Assembly (NCBI RefSeq): GCF_001708305.1
Contig: NZ_CP016953.1
Location: 1,445,501 to 1,509,500 of the forward strand
Reading direction: 5' to 3'
DNA from: Streptococcus himalayensis
Lineage (GTDB): Bacteria; Bacillota; Bacilli; Lactobacillales; Streptococcaceae
DNA length: 64,000 bases
Part shown: positions 35,622 through 46,384 of the stretch, piece by piece
Numbering within the stretch: the stretch's first letter is position 1
How the letters are laid out: every line of letters starts with the position of its first letter
The notes under the pieces: generated by a model
What the model saw: only the letters and a program-made list of their open reading frames with translations
Told to the model about the DNA's origin: nothing
Database searches by the model: none
Made by a program: the position numbers and the translations under genes

Positions 35622-36752
35622 ATGCAAATGAAACCGACATCCGCTTATGTGCATATTCCTTTTTGCACACAAATTTGTTATTATTGTGATTTTTCCAAGG
35701 TTTTTATTAAAAATCAGCCTGTGGATCGTTATTTGGAGTATTTGATTCGTGAATTTGAATCCTATGAGATTGGGAAACTGAGGACACTCTATATCGGAGG
35801 AGGCACTCCAACAGCTCTTTCAGCTCCCCAATTAGACTTTCTGCTCCGCCATTTAACGGAGAATTTAGATCTCAGTGCTCTGGAAGAATTGACCATCGAA
35901 GCCAATCCAGGTGATTTGGATGAGGAAAAGATTGCAGTGCTCAAGAATTCAGCTGTAAATCGTGTGTCTTTAGGTGTGCAGACGTTTGATAACCGCATGC
36001 TCAAGCAGATTGGTCGGAGCCACCAAGAGCAGGATATTTATGAGAATATTACCAACCTGAAAAAAGCAGGTTTTGACAATATTTCGATTGACTTGATTTA
36101 TGCACTTCCCAAGCAGACGATGGAGCAGGTTCAGGAAAATGTTGCCAAAGCTCTGAGTCTTGATATCCCTCATATGAGCCTTTATAGCTTGATTTTAGAA
36201 AATCATACCGTCTTTATGAATCGGATGCGCCGTGGGAAATTGCCACTGCCTAAGGAAGATTTGGAAGCAGAGATGTTTGAGTACATTATCACAGAGCTGA
36301 AAAAAGCAGGCTTTGACCACTATGAGATTTCCAATTTTTCCAAGCCCGGCTTTGAAAGTCGTCACAATCTCATGTATTGGGACAATGCAGAATACTACGG
36401 TCTTGGGGCTGGAGCCTCAGGCTATGTGCAGGGAGTTCGTTATAAAAATCATGGCCCTATTCGGCATTATTTAGAGGCTGTCGAAGCCGGCAATGCTCGG
36501 ATTACAGAGGAGCATTTGACCCTAAAGGAGAAAATGGAAGAAGAGATGTTTTTAGGCTTGCGAAAGAAATCTGGCGTTTCTAAAAAGCGATTTGAAGAGA
36601 AATTTGGACAGTCTTTTGAGGGCTTGTACGGTGAAATCGTGGCTGACTTGATTACTCAGGGGCTTTTGGTACCTGATAAGGAGATGGTCAGGATGACGCA
36701 AAAGGGTCTCTTTTTAGGGGATACCGTTGCAGAAAAATTTATATTGGAGTGA
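35622..36752 (+). CDS. hemW: Radical SAM heme chaperone HemW-like
   Basis: 376 aa. The radical SAM cluster motif is CTQICYYCDFSK (CxxxCxxC followed by a further Phe/Ser), with YIGGGTPTAL downstream and the HemW C-terminal winged-helix region at the end. Often misnamed coproporphyrinogen oxidase; HemW lacks the third residue set for that reaction and binds heme. The window shows no heme biosynthesis genes. A second in-frame ATG at 35628 has AAAGGA upstream, but that would lie before the predicted transcription start. Confidence 0.88.
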   Translation: MQMKPTSAYVHIPFCTQICYYCDFSKVFIKNQPVDRYLEYLIREFESYEIGKLRTLYIGGGTPTALSAPQLDFLLRHLTENLDLSALEELTIEANPGDLDEEKIAVLKNSAVNRVSLGVQTFDNRMLKQIGRSHQEQDIYENITNLKKAGFDNISIDLIYALPKQTMEQVQENVAKALSLDIPHMSLYSLILENHTVFMNRMRRGKLPLPKEDLEAEMFEYIITELKKAGFDHYEISNFSKPGFESRHNLMYWDNAEYYGLGAGASGYVQGVRYKNHGPIRHYLEAVEAGNARITEEHLTLKEKMEEEMFLGLRKKSGVSKKRFEEKFGQSFEGLYGEIVADLITQGLLVPDKEMVRMTQKGLFLGDTVAEKFILE

Positions 36753-36754
36753 GT

Positions 36755-37495
36755 ATGGGACAGATTTATCAGATGCAGATGAAGATTCCCTTTGACATGA
36801 GTGATGTCAATGGAAATATTAAGATTCCTCAGTTGATTTTGCTTTCCTTGCAGGTATCAGAAATGCAGTCAGAAAGCTTGGGAATTAGCGATCAAGATTT
36901 GTTAGAGAAACACCAGCTGGTGTGGATTGTGACTGACTATGAAATGATTCTTCACCGTCTACCGGCTTTTGGAGATGAGATTAGAATTGAAACAGAGGCT
37001 CTGTCTTACAATCGCCTGTTTTGCTACCGACGTTTTACCATTTTTGACCGTGACGGAGAGGTATTGGTAGAAATGCTGGCCAGCTTTGTCATGATGAACC
37101 GAGAGACTAGAAAAGTTCAGCCTGTTGACGGAGATTTACTGGCACCGTATCAATCGTCATTTGATAAAAAGGTGATTCGAGGACCGAAATATCCAGCAAC
37201 AGAAATGCTTGAACAAAAGGAATTTCAAATTCGTTTTTATGATTTGGATATGAATGGCCATGTCAATAATAGCAAGTATTTAGATTGGATTTTTGAAGCT
37301 TTGGGTGTGGCGTTTTTGACCAGCCATGTACCGCGTAAAATCAATCTCAAGTATGTGAAGGAAGTGCGTTCAGATGGCACTATTGCTTCATGTGTGGAAA
37401 GGGAGGGCTTGGTCAGTTCTCACCAAATTAGGAGCGATGCGGGTATTCACGCACAGGCAATCATTGAATGGAGAAAGGAAGAAAATCATGTATAA
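36755..37495 (+). CDS. Acyl-ACP thioesterase
   Basis: 246 aa with two hot-dog folds. The N-terminal fold has [23 protein letters not shown], and the C-terminal fold has the catalytic-type segment [16 protein letters not shown]. These enzymes release fatty acids from ACP in the cytoplasm. GGAG lies 5 nt before ATG 36755; an in-frame GTG at 36749 overlaps hemW instead. Part of the hemW operon. Confidence 0.85.
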   Translation: MGQIYQMQMKIPFDMSDVNGNIKIPQLILLSLQVSEMQSESLGISDQDLLEKHQLVWIVTDYEMILHRLPAFGDEIRIETEALSYNRLFCYRRFTIFDRDGEVLVEMLASFVMMNRETRKVQPVDGDLLAPYQSSFDKKVIRGPKYPATEMLEQKEFQIRFYDLDMNGHVNNSKYLDWIFEALGVAFLTSHVPRKINLKYVKEVRSDGTIASCVEREGLVSSHQIRSDAGIHAQAIIEWRKEENHV

Positions 37496-38258
37496 GGGAT
37501 ATTTGATTGATTTAGATGGGACGATTTACATGGGAAAGGAGCGAATTCCAGCTGGAGAAGCCTTTGTGCATGAATTGCAAAAACGTGCCATTCCCTATCT
37601 GTTTGTGACCAATAATACCACGCGAACACCTCAGTCGGTCCAGGAAATGTTAGCAAACCATTTCAATATTGAAACCCCTTTAGAGACGATTTACACAGCG
37701 AGCCTTGCGACTATTGACTACATGAAGGAGAAAAATCTGGGCAATACCGTCTATGTGATTGGAGAAGAGGGGCTAAAAAGTGCGATTTTCAAGGCTGGCT
37801 ATGTGGAGAACAAAGAAAATCCCGCCTATGTGGTCGTTGGCTTGGATTGGCAAGTGGACTATGAAAAGTTTGCAACGGCGACCCTAGCCATTCAAAAAGG
37901 AGCCCACTTTATTGGCACCAATCCTGACTTGAATATTCCAACCGAGCGAGGTTTATTGCCTGGAGCTGGCTCTTTGGTTGCCTTAATTGAAGCAGCAACA
38001 CGGGTAGAGCCTGTTTTTATCGGCAAGCCCAATCAAATCATCATGGATAAGGCAGTTGAAAAATTAGGCTTTGAAAAGAAAGACCTTCTCATGGTTGGAG
38101 ATAACTATCTGACGGACATTCGTGCAGGTATTGATAATGGCATTCCAAGTTTACTGGTGACAACAGGATTTACCAAGTCAAGTGAAGTCGCAGATTTACC
38201 AATTCCACCAACGCATGTGGTAGAAAGCTTAGCGGAGTGGGATTTCGATGCGGATTAA
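37488..38258 (+). CDS. HAD-IIA family phosphatase (NagD/TIGR01457 type)
   Basis: 256 aa. HAD motif [12 protein letters not shown], motif [12 protein letters not shown], motif III in [12 protein letters not shown], motif [17 protein letters not shown]. NagD-like enzymes remove phosphate from sugar or nucleotide monophosphates. It overlaps the thioesterase gene by 8 nt. Start fixed by family length and GGAAG upstream. Confidence 0.9.
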   Translation: MYKGYLIDLDGTIYMGKERIPAGEAFVHELQKRAIPYLFVTNNTTRTPQSVQEMLANHFNIETPLETIYTASLATIDYMKEKNLGNTVYVIGEEGLKSAIFKAGYVENKENPAYVVVGLDWQVDYEKFATATLAIQKGAHFIGTNPDLNIPTERGLLPGAGSLVALIEAATRVEPVFIGKPNQIIMDKAVEKLGFEKKDLLMVGDNYLTDIRAGIDNGIPSLLVTTGFTKSSEVADLPIPPTHVVESLAEWDFDAD

Positions 38259-38889
38259 ATGGACGTTTATTGCGAGTCAAATTTGGCTGTTGGCTCTGGC
38301 TATTTTGTTGACGATTTACTTGATGTGGCTCGTGTATCCGATAGAAATTCGGTATCTTCATTTATCAGACCAGACTTATTTGAGCCAAAGTACGATTGCT
38401 TATAATTTTACGATTCTGATGAACTATCTAACCAATCCGTTTGTGCAGGTGTTAGCGATGCCTGATTTTCGCTCTTCGGCTGCTGGTGTCCATCATTTTC
38501 AAGCAGTGAAGTGGTTGTTTCACCTCGTTCAAGCTCTGAGCATCCTCTTGCTCCCTTTTGCCTATCTTTTTTACAAAAAAGTGATCAAAGCAGGCTATTT
38601 TTCCTTGTTTACTAGAAAGATATTAGGTGTTCTTTTAACGCCCTTGGTCATCGGATTAGCAGCTTTAGGGATGGGATTTGACCTCTTTTTTACCCTTTTT
38701 CATCAAATCCTCTTTGTGGGGGATGATACCTGGCTGTTTGACCCGAGATTTGACCCAGTTATTCGGATTTTGCCGGAAGAATTATTCTTGCATGCCTTTC
38801 TACTCTTCTTTGTCCTATATGAGGGCATGCTCATCGTTTTGTATATTTGGAGTCGCCAAAAGAAAGGAGAGCCTTTATGGAAAATATGA
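38248..38889 (+). CDS. TIGR01906-type integral membrane protein
   Basis: 213 aa. Four clear hydrophobic segments: [56 protein letters not shown] and [18 protein letters not shown]. The large loop between the first two has a conserved-looking [14 protein letters not shown]01906 proteins occur in this operon across lactobacillales, but no function is known. Overlaps neighbours at both ends. Confidence 0.82.
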   Translation: MRIKWTFIASQIWLLALAILLTIYLMWLVYPIEIRYLHLSDQTYLSQSTIAYNFTILMNYLTNPFVQVLAMPDFRSSAAGVHHFQAVKWLFHLVQALSILLLPFAYLFYKKVIKAGYFSLFTRKILGVLLTPLVIGLAALGMGFDLFFTLFHQILFVGDDTWLFDPRFDPVIRILPEELFLHAFLLFFVLYEGMLIVLYIWSRQKKGEPLWKI

Positions 38890-39827
38890 AACAAGCACGT
38901 CGTGATGTAGGGACGTTTTCAGGATTGTGCCTTTTATATGGCATGGTGATGCTTTTAGTGTCTGGTTTTTGGGGGATGGTGGTTACTCTTTATCAAGCCT
39001 TGCAACATCCAGGCAGGGCGGAAGAAATCGCCTATGAAACCTATGAATTTTTACAAACAGATGGCACCCACTACTTGATTTCCGTTGGATTTGGGGTTTT
39101 GATTTTTTACCTCTATCGCAATGGAAAATTATTCAAATCAGATTTGCGGACAAATAAGAAAATGACAGCTGCTTGGTTTTTCCGCTTTCTTCCATTTTTG
39201 TTTTTCGCCCAATTTGCTTTTTTTGGCGTGAACTTCATTTTTGAGAGTATATTAAATCTTTTTGGTTGGACCATGGCACCTGCAGTGGAGCAGGCTTCTG
39301 GTCAATCGGAAAGCTGGACTATGTTTTTATACGCAAGCATTTTGGGACCCATATCAGAGGAGCTGATTTTCCGTGGTGCTGGCTTGCGGACATTTGAAAC
39401 TAATGGAAAAATGTTTGCCATTGTGATGTCATCGATGCTGTTTGGCGTCTTTCATGGCAATCTTTCTCAATTCTTTTTTGCGGCAGGCGTTGGCTTGCTC
39501 TTTGCCTATGTAACTATCGAATACTCGATTTATTGGGCGATGCTCCTTCATATTATCAATAATTTAGTGATTAGTGATGGGATTTCTCGCCTGTCAATGG
39601 TCATGCCTGGCGAAATCGTAGAGAGTGTTTACTTAGGATTGCTAGGAATTGGCTCCATCCTCTCCATCCTACTCTTGATTCGCTACCGCTTTGCCATAAA
39701 GCAGTACGTGAAAGACCATCGACCACCAAAAGGGATTTATCAGCAGGTCTTTCGTTCCCCTTTGCTGTGGATTTTTATCCTGCTTTTGGTTTATCTCTCT
39801 TTGGGCACCCTTGCTCCTTTAGGATAA
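38877..39827 (+). CDS. CPBP-family intramembrane metalloprotease
   Basis: 316 aa, ~8 hydrophobic segments. CPBP motifs: ISEELIFRGAG, FGVFHGNLSQFF, and HIINNLVIS. Larger than the CPBP protein at 21.6 kb and unrelated by neighbours. AAAGGAG lies 7 nt before the ATG, which is inside the end of the preceding gene. Last gene of the hemW operon. Confidence 0.85.
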   Translation: MENMKQARRDVGTFSGLCLLYGMVMLLVSGFWGMVVTLYQALQHPGRAEEIAYETYEFLQTDGTHYLISVGFGVLIFYLYRNGKLFKSDLRTNKKMTAAWFFRFLPFLFFAQFAFFGVNFIFESILNLFGWTMAPAVEQASGQSESWTMFLYASILGPISEELIFRGAGLRTFETNGKMFAIVMSSMLFGVFHGNLSQFFFAAGVGLLFAYVTIEYSIYWAMLLHIINNLVISDGISRLSMVMPGEIVESVYLGLLGIGSILSILLLIRYRFAIKQYVKDHRPPKGIYQQVFRSPLLWIFILLLVYLSLGTLAPLG

Positions 39828-39880
39828 TTTGTAAAAAAAAGAAGTACTTCCTTGCTAGTGGAGTATCTAAGAGACTATCA

Positions 39881-41492
39881 AAAACTCCATATTCTCTATT
39901 AGAGAAGAATATGGAGTCAGATTGAAGACAAAGTCCTAGAAATACTTGTTTCTGAGGGCTTTTTTTGATGTCAAGGAGTATAATAGAGGTAAGAAGAATG
40001 TGAGGTGTTGGCTATGTTTCACAAAGAAAATCCCGATTATAACCGTCGTCAAGTAGGCTTCTATACGCTTGAAGAGTTAGTTCCAAAGGACCACTTTCTG
40101 CGTCAGTTGGAGGAAACTGTCGACTTTTCTGTCATCTATGACTTGGTGGAGGATAGTTATTCCTCAGACAAGGGTCGTCCTAGCCTTGACCCTGTTATGC
40201 TGGTCAAAATCCCTCTGATTCAGTGCTTCTATGGCATTCGCTCCATGCGTCAGACCATCAAGGACATTGAGGTCAATGTTGCCTATCGTTGGTTTCTGGG
40301 CTTGAGTCTGGACGATAAGGTGCCTCATTTTACCACATACGGTAAAAACTACAGCCGTCGTTTCGCTGAAACAGAAGTGATCACGCGTATCTTCGAACAT
40401 GTCCTCAATCTCTGTTTGACTGCTGGATTAGTGGATACAGATGAGATTTTCATCGACGGAACGCACATCAAAGCAGCTGCCAACAACCATAAATACAGAC
40501 GACAAGAGGTCGAGGCTCAAGCTAAATGGATGAGTGAACAACTCGAAAAAGAAATCGCACAAGATCGGGTAACACATGAAAAAAAGCCCTTAAAGCCCGC
40601 CGCAAAAGGCGAGGCTAACACTAAAAAGATGTCCACGACTGACCCTGATAGTGGTTGGTTTCATAAGGGGGAGCATAAGGAGGTTTTCGCTTATGCAGCA
40701 CAGGTGGCTTGCGACAAACACGGTTGGGCATTAGCCTATACTGTTGAAGCAGGCAATGTCCATGATAGTCAAGCTTTCCCTGCTCTTTTCGCAAAGCTAG
40801 AACCGTTTCACCCCAACTATATCATCGCTGACTCTGGTTATAAAACTCCCAGTATTGCCAAATGTCTACTGGACCAGCATATCACACCTGTCTTTCCCTA
40901 CACCAGACCTCGTGGCAAGAAGGGCATGTTACGACCGAATGATTTCATTTATGACGAGCATTATGACGTCTACCTCTGCCCTGAAAACCAAGTCTTGTCT
41001 TACAGCACTACCAACCGTTCTGGCTATCGAGAATACAAGAGTAACCCTAAGACTTGTGCAACCTGTCCACTCCTAAAGAGTTGTACTGAAAGTAAGACCA
41101 AGCAGAAGCTAGTCACCAGACATATCTGGAAAGGTTACATGGAGATTTGTGAAGAGATTCGCCACCAAAGAGGGATGAAAGAGCGATATCAGCATCGTAA
41201 GGAGACGATAGAGCGACTCTTTGGGACGGCTAAAGAATACCATAATCTCCGCTATACAAGAGAAATTGGTAAGCTCAAAATGCGAGATAAGGTTGGGCTG
41301 ACTTTGGCGTGCCTTAATCTCAAAAAACTGGTGAAAATGAGGGCAGGAAGGTCTTTTTATGTTGCCCTAATCTACTCTTTTAGACTACTTTTTTCAAAAA
41401 TAACACAGCAAACAAAAAGACAAACTAGTTTAAGGGCTAGTTTGTCTTCGGTCTGACTCCATATTCTCTATTAGAGAAGAATATGGAGTTTT
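39881..41492 (+). mobile_element. IS1182-family insertion sequence with palindromic ends
   Basis: 1612 bp between AAAACTCCATATTC and its inverse GAATATGGAGTTTT. Each end is itself a near-perfect palindrome (ACTCCATATTCT...AGAATATGGAGT around a short core), then CAGAYYGAAGACAAA, conserved in inverse orientation at both ends. No clear target duplication is seen. The right end lies ~30 bp before the ndk -10. Confidence 0.85.
40014..41456 (+). CDS. IS1182-family transposase
   Basis: 480 aa, full-length. Opens [23 protein letters not shown] contexts are [25 protein letters not shown] and [15 protein letters not shown] four-cysteine cluster ([16 protein letters not shown]) lies near residue 320-360. 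SD-like GAGGTG before ATG 40014. With intact ends, probably active. Confidence 0.92.
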   Translation: MFHKENPDYNRRQVGFYTLEELVPKDHFLRQLEETVDFSVIYDLVEDSYSSDKGRPSLDPVMLVKIPLIQCFYGIRSMRQTIKDIEVNVAYRWFLGLSLDDKVPHFTTYGKNYSRRFAETEVITRIFEHVLNLCLTAGLVDTDEIFIDGTHIKAAANNHKYRRQEVEAQAKWMSEQLEKEIAQDRVTHEKKPLKPAAKGEANTKKMSTTDPDSGWFHKGEHKEVFAYAAQVACDKHGWALAYTVEAGNVHDSQAFPALFAKLEPFHPNYIIADSGYKTPSIAKCLLDQHITPVFPYTRPRGKKGMLRPNDFIYDEHYDVYLCPENQVLSYSTTNRSGYREYKSNPKTCATCPLLKSCTESKTKQKLVTRHIWKGYMEICEEIRHQRGMKERYQHRKETIERLFGTAKEYHNLRYTREIGKLKMRDKVGLTLACLNLKKLVKMRAGRSFYVALIYSFRLLFSKITQQTKRQTSLRASLSSV

Positions 41493-41523
41493 GTATTTTT
41501 TTCAGAAAATTTTCAGAATGTGA

Positions 41524-41529
41524 TATAAT
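41524..41529 (+). promoter_or_regulatory. ndk promoter
   Basis: TATAAT at 41524-41529, -35-like TTCAGA at 41501-41506 with a 17-nt spacer; it lies 9 bp after the IS1182 end. Confidence 0.55.
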
Positions 41530-41554
41530 AGAGAAAAACGAGAAGGGAAAGCAA

Positions 41555-41980
41555 ATGGAAGAGACATTTTTTATGATTAAGCCAGATGGTGTCAGACGTG
41601 GATTGATTGGGAAAGTTTTGGAGAGGATTGAGCGTAGAGGATTTCGGATTGAACGATTAGAATTGCGTTCGTCGGTCAGTCAAACATTGATTGATCAGCA
41701 TTATGAAAGTTTGGTAGAACAGCCTTTTTATCCAGCTATTCGAGATTTTATGATGAGTGGTCCCTTGGTTGTGGGAATTCTTTCAGGAGAGAGTGCCATC
41801 GCTTCTTGGCGTCAGATGATGGGAGCAACACGGCCAGAAGAAGCACTGCCTGGGACGATTCGAGGAGATTTTGCACAGGCTGCACCGCTAGGGCAAACCA
41901 TCCAAAATATTGTTCATGGCTCAGATTCTGTTGAATCTGCTGCGCGTGAAATAGCTCTCTGGTTTGAAAAAGAACACTAA
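41555..41980 (+). CDS. ndk: Nucleoside diphosphate kinase
   Basis: 141 aa. [19 protein letters not shown] and the catalytic-His segment [16 protein letters not shown] are diagnostic. It equilibrates NDPs and NTPs through a phospho-His. The frame is open upstream into the IS, but ATG 41555 has AGAAGGG ahead and normal length. Many streptococci lack or vary this gene, so its presence beside an IS is of note. Confidence 0.93.
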   Translation: MEETFFMIKPDGVRRGLIGKVLERIERRGFRIERLELRSSVSQTLIDQHYESLVEQPFYPAIRDFMMSGPLVVGILSGESAIASWRQMMGATRPEEALPGTIRGDFAQAAPLGQTIQNIVHGSDSVESAAREIALWFEKEH

Positions 41981-41998
41981 AAATAGGGAAGTGGAAAC

Positions 41999-42040
41999 GA
42001 AGTCGAATTTTCTAAGAAGAGATTTCGACTTCTGCCTTTT
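41999..42040 (+). terminator. Terminator after ndk
   Basis: GAAGTCGAA (41999-42007) pairs with TTCGACTTC (42024-42032), then a pyrimidine-rich tail ending TTTT. Confidence 0.75.
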
Positions 42041-42403
42041 ATGATCATCTTTGGAGCTTCAAGATAAATCCAATCTTTTTGGAAAATATCAGTCATTCAA
42101 TTGATGGTATAAAGGTATAGAAGCTCAGATATAGACATAAAGAAGTGAGGGAGTGATTGTTTAGGAAATCAAACTTTCTCTCTTTTTTAGTTCTATTTAT
42201 GTAATTTCAAAAATAGGCATTTGAAGTACATATATTTATTTTTGCGAAATGAAGCAGGTTAAGTCAGTCAAATCGGATGATTGCTTAGCAGATGAAACGT
42301 ATAGGTATAAAAAATAGGTACTTTACGTCTGAATCATCTAAGAAAGTCGCAAAATACTAGCTTTGATTTTGAATAAGTATTACAAGTCTTGCTAGAAGAA
42401 GTC
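42041..42403. other. Intergenic DNA between ndk and uvrC
   Basis: No gene. A weak hairpin GAGGGAG-TGATT/AATCAAACTTTCTCTC followed by T at 42146-42191 may be a second terminator. The rest is AT-rich with no recognisable element. Confidence 0.4.
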
Positions 42404-42432
42404 TGGCAAGTCCTGCCATTTTTTGCTACAAT
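42404..42432 (+). promoter_or_regulatory. uvrC promoter placed for a leaderless mRNA
   Basis: -35-like TGGCAA (42404-42409), 17-nt spacer, extended -10 TGC-TACAAT (42427-42432). ATG starts at 42439, six bases later. No ribosome binding site fits. Confidence 0.7.
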
Positions 42433-42438
42433 AATCCT

Positions 42439-44217
42439 ATGAACAACATTATTCAATCTAAATTAGAACTCTTGCCCTCTAGTCCGGGTTGTTATATTCA
42501 TAAAGACAAGAATGGCACGATTATCTATGTCGGAAAAGCTAAAAATCTGCGTAATCGGGTGCGTTCTTATTTTCGAGGGAGCCATGATACCAAGACGGAG
42601 GCCTTGGTATCAGAAATCGTTGATTTTGAATTCATCGTCACAGAGTCAAATATTGAGGCTCTGCTCCTTGAAATCAATCTGATCAAGGAAAATAAGCCTA
42701 AATATAATATTATGCTCAAGGATGACAAGTCCTATCCTTTCATCAAAATTACCCAAGAAACATATCCTCGACTTTTGATTACCCGTCAGGTCAAAAAGGA
42801 TGGTGGTCAGTATTTTGGACCCTATCCTGATGTAGGGGCGGCCAATGAAATCAAGCGATTGCTCGATCGGATTTTCCCTTTTCGAAAATGCACCAATCCT
42901 CCTGAAAAGGTCTGCTTTTACTACCATATTAATCAATGCAAGGCACACACGATTTGTCATGTTGCTGATGATTATTTTCAAAAAATGGCAGTGGAAGTTG
43001 CAAATTTTCTCAAAGGTCAGGATGATCAGATTATCCATGATTTGCAGGAGAAAATGCAGCAGGCAGCAAAGGAGATGGAGTTTGAAAAGGCTGCGGAGTA
43101 TCGTGATCTTCTGCAAGCGATCGCAACGCTCCGTACCAAGCAGCGTGTGATGGCAAAAGACCTACAAAATCGTGATGTTTTTGGCTATTATGTCGACAAG
43201 GGCTGGATGTGTGTGCAGGTATTTTTTGTCCGTCAAGGAAAGCTCATTGAGCGTGATGTCAATCTTTTTCCCTATTACAATGATCCGGATGAAGATTTTT
43301 TGACTTATGTAGGGCAATTTTACCAAGAAAAAGAGCATTTGGTTCCTAATGAAGTGTTGATTCCAGCAGATATTGACGAAGAGGCGGTCAAGGCTCTGGT
43401 TTCAACAAAGGTACTGAAACCCCAGCGAGGAGAGAAAAAGCAGTTGGTCAATCTGGCTATAAAAAACGCCCGTGTGAGTTTACAGCAGAAATTTGACCTC
43501 CTTGAGAAATCGCTGGAAAAAACACAGGGAGCAATTGAACAGCTGGGAGATATTCTCCAAATTCCTACTCCCATCAGAATTGAAGCCTTTGATAACTCCA
43601 ATATCATGGGGACTAGTCCTGTATCTGCGATGGTGGTCTTTGTCAATGGTAAGCCGAGCAAGAAGGATTATCGGAAATATAAGATTAAGACAGTGGAGGG
43701 GCCAGACGACTACGCGAGTATGCGAGAAGTGATGAAACGGCGGTATAGTCGTGTTTTGAGAGAGGACTTAGTGCCGCCAGACTTGATTGTGATTGATGGG
43801 GGGCAAGGGCAAGTGAACGTTGCTAAGGCAGTGGTCAAGGATGAGTTGGGCTTAGACATTCCGATTGCAGGATTGCAAAAAAATGATAGGCACCAAACCC
43901 ATGAACTTCTCTTTGGTGATCCGCTTGAGGTTGTAGAATTATCCCGCAATTCCCAAGAATTTTTCCTCTTGCAGCGTATTCAGGATGAGGTACACCGCTT
44001 TGCCATTACCTTTCACAGACAAGTTCGGTCGAAAAATTCCTTCTCATCGAAATTAGATGGAGTTGAAGGCTTGGGACCAAAACGAAAACAGGCCTTGCTG
44101 AAGCATTTCAAAAGTTTAGCCAATATTGAGGCCGCGAGCTTAGAAGAAATTAGAAAGTTGGGCATTCCGCAAAAGGTCGCAGAAAATGTCCAAAATCACC
44201 TCAAAGAAAATCTGTAA
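42439..44217 (+). CDS. uvrC: Excinuclease ABC subunit C
   Basis: 592 aa. GIY-YIG nuclease ([20 protein letters not shown]), a four-Cys group ([20 protein letters not shown]) in the position of the Fe-S ligands known in E. coli UvrC, UVR domain ([20 protein letters not shown]), RNase H-like 5' nuclease ([14 protein letters not shown]) and C-terminal HhH pair ([19 protein letters not shown]). It makes both incisions in nucleotide excision repair with the UvrB encoded at 14.2 kb. Confidence 0.96.
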   Translation: MNNIIQSKLELLPSSPGCYIHKDKNGTIIYVGKAKNLRNRVRSYFRGSHDTKTEALVSEIVDFEFIVTESNIEALLLEINLIKENKPKYNIMLKDDKSYPFIKITQETYPRLLITRQVKKDGGQYFGPYPDVGAANEIKRLLDRIFPFRKCTNPPEKVCFYYHINQCKAHTICHVADDYFQKMAVEVANFLKGQDDQIIHDLQEKMQQAAKEMEFEKAAEYRDLLQAIATLRTKQRVMAKDLQNRDVFGYYVDKGWMCVQVFFVRQGKLIERDVNLFPYYNDPDEDFLTYVGQFYQEKEHLVPNEVLIPADIDEEAVKALVSTKVLKPQRGEKKQLVNLAIKNARVSLQQKFDLLEKSLEKTQGAIEQLGDILQIPTPIRIEAFDNSNIMGTSPVSAMVVFVNGKPSKKDYRKYKIKTVEGPDDYASMREVMKRRYSRVLREDLVPPDLIVIDGGQGQVNVAKAVVKDELGLDIPIAGLQKNDRHQTHELLFGDPLEVVELSRNSQEFFLLQRIQDEVHRFAITFHRQVRSKNSFSSKLDGVEGLGPKRKQALLKHFKSLANIEAASLEEIRKLGIPQKVAENVQNHLKENL

Positions 44218-44280
44218 ATCTGTGCAATCCCTTTCAAAATATGATAAAATAAAATTATCTTACAAACGAAGGAAGTGACT

Positions 44281-44886
44281 ATGAAATTTTTAGCATTAAA
44301 TAAAAAACGCCATGCTGTCAAGCATTTTTCGGACAAGGAAGTTGATTTTAAAGATGTCCGTACAGCTATTGAAATCGCGACCTTAGCACCAAGTGCTCAC
44401 AATATGCAACCATGGAAATTTGTCGTCGTAAAAGATAGAAAAGAGGCCCTGGCAGAGCTTTCCTACGGTGGCAATGGAGATCAAATTCGGGAGGCTCAGT
44501 ATGTGATTGCTCTCTTTTCAGATCAGGATTTGGACAGACGAGCGCGCAAGATTGCTCGCGTCGGAGGAGTACATAACTTTACCGAAGAGCAGTTACAAAA
44601 GTATATGGTGAATTACCCTGCGGAGTTTGCCTGTTATTCAGAGCAGCAAAAGAGTGACTATCTGGCCTTGAATGCTGGTTTGGTCGCTATGAATTTAGTG
44701 TTAGCATTGACAGACCAAGGAATTGGCTCAAATATGCTCCTAGGATTTGACAAGTCAAAAGTCAATGAAGTCTTAGAGGTTGATAGCCGCTTTCGTCCTG
44801 AATTGCTCATTACGGTGGGTTATACAGAGGATATGATTGAGCCAAGTTATCGCTTGCCAGTCGATGAATTGATTGAAAAACGTTAA
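44281..44886 (+). CDS. Nitroreductase-family protein
   Basis: 201 aa. FMN-binding segments [14 protein letters not shown] and [17 protein letters not shown] are typical of NfsB-like oxidoreductases, with [19 protein letters not shown] near the end. It probably reduces quinones or nitro compounds with NAD(P)H. AAGGAAG precedes ATG 44281. pepV follows 28 nt later. Confidence 0.88.
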   Translation: MKFLALNKKRHAVKHFSDKEVDFKDVRTAIEIATLAPSAHNMQPWKFVVVKDRKEALAELSYGGNGDQIREAQYVIALFSDQDLDRRARKIARVGGVHNFTEEQLQKYMVNYPAEFACYSEQQKSDYLALNAGLVAMNLVLALTDQGIGSNMLLGFDKSKVNEVLEVDSRFRPELLITVGYTEDMIEPSYRLPVDELIEKR

Positions 44887-44914
44887 GCAAGACCGAAGGT
44901 CAAAAGGAGAAAAA

Positions 44915-46312
44915 ATGACAATTGATTTTAAAGCAGAAGTGGAAAAACGCCGTGAGGATTTACTAGCTGATTTGTTTAGTTTGCTTGCAATCAACTCTGA
45001 GAGAGACGATAGCCTAGCAGATGCCGAACATCCATTTGGACCTGGCCCTGTTAAAGCCCTCCACAAATTTTTAGAGATTGCGGAGCGTGACGGCTATCCA
45101 ACTAAGAACGTAGACAACTATGCCGGGCATTTTGAGTACGGTGACGGTGATGAAGTCCTTGGTATCTTTGCTCACATGGATGTAGTGCCTGCCGGAAGCG
45201 GCTGGAATACAGATCCTTATACGCCGACCATTAAAGATGGGAAACTCTATGCACGTGGCTCAAGCGATGATAAGGGGCCAACCATGGCTTGCTACTATGG
45301 TCTTAAAATCATTAAGGAATTGGGCTTGCCGATTTCCAAGAAAGTTCGCTTTGTCGTGGGAACAGATGAAGAATCTGGTTGGGCGGATATGGATTATTAC
45401 TTTGAGCATAGTGGTGTCAAAGAGCCTGATTTTGGTTTCTCACCAGACGCTGAGTTTCCGATCATCAATGGTGAAAAAGGAAATATGACCGAGTATCTTC
45501 ATTTCGCTGGAGAAAATAGCGGAGCAGCACGCCTGCACACATTTACAGGCGGCTTGCGTGAAAATATGGTGCCAGAGTCTGCAACAGCCCACGTATCAGG
45601 TGATTTGCCAGACCTAGCAACTAAATTGGCAGCCTTTGCGACAGAATACAAGGTCGCATTTGAACTTGCTGAAGAAGATGACAAGTACAAAGTGACCATT
45701 ATTGGAAAATCCGCTCACGGAGCGTCTCCACAATCTGGTGTGAATGGGGCAACTTATCTTGCTCGCTTCTTGAACCAGTTTGATTTTGCAGGACCAGCTA
45801 AGGATTACCTTGCAGTTGCCGGAGAAATCTTGTTTGAAGACCACAAGGGTGAGGCACTTGGTGTAGCATATACAGATGAGAAAATGGGAGCACTGTCTAT
45901 GAATGCAGGTGTCTTCCGCTTTGATGAAGCGTCTACTGATAATACCATTGCACTCAACTTCCGTTATCCAAAAGGAACAAGTCCAGAAGAGATCCAAGCC
46001 GTCTTGAAGAACTTGCCAGTGCTAGAGGTAACCTTGTCAGAGGATGGCCACACTCCTCACTATGTGTCTATGGACGATCCATTGGTGGCGACCTTGCTGG
46101 ATGTCTACGAACGTCAAACAGGTTTGCGTGGTCATGAACAAGTCATTGGTGGTGGAACCTTTGGCCGTCTCTTGAAACGTGGAGTGGCTTACGGTGCTAT
46201 GTTCCCTGGTTATACAGATACCATGCACCAAGCCAATGAATTTGCGGATGTCGAAGACCTCATGCGTGCAGCTGCTATTTACGCAGAAGCAATCTATGAA
46301 TTGGTCAAATAA
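44915..46312 (+). CDS. pepV: Dipeptidase PepV (M20 family)
   Basis: 466 aa. Zinc-site segments: [41 protein letters not shown], and [12 protein letters not shown] near the end. The dimerisation-like insert lies between. PepV cleaves dipeptides taken up by streptococci. Start at 44915 with AAAAGGAG; the open frame upstream has no site. Confidence 0.94.
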   Translation: MTIDFKAEVEKRREDLLADLFSLLAINSERDDSLADAEHPFGPGPVKALHKFLEIAERDGYPTKNVDNYAGHFEYGDGDEVLGIFAHMDVVPAGSGWNTDPYTPTIKDGKLYARGSSDDKGPTMACYYGLKIIKELGLPISKKVRFVVGTDEESGWADMDYYFEHSGVKEPDFGFSPDAEFPIINGEKGNMTEYLHFAGENSGAARLHTFTGGLRENMVPESATAHVSGDLPDLATKLAAFATEYKVAFELAEEDDKYKVTIIGKSAHGASPQSGVNGATYLARFLNQFDFAGPAKDYLAVAGEILFEDHKGEALGVAYTDEKMGALSMNAGVFRFDEASTDNTIALNFRYPKGTSPEEIQAVLKNLPVLEVTLSEDGHTPHYVSMDDPLVATLLDVYERQTGLRGHEQVIGGGTFGRLLKRGVAYGAMFPGYTDTMHQANEFADVEDLMRAAAIYAEAIYELVK

Positions 46313-46338
46313 GTCATCATAAATGATAGGTTAAAGAG

Positions 46339-46368
46339 GAGGTTGGGCTCAAGTCCAGCCCCTTTTTA
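46339..46368 (+). terminator. Terminator after pepV
   Basis: GGTTGG pairs with CCAGCC (one G-U), extended by GCT/AGT bases, then CCCTTTTT. Confidence 0.6.
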
Positions 46369-46384
46369 CAAGGGAGGTGCTTGC

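Noticed and set aside
46343..46384. Extension of the UDG-like protein upstream
   Set aside because: It runs through the pepV terminator hairpin; ATG 46385 has a good ribosome binding site.
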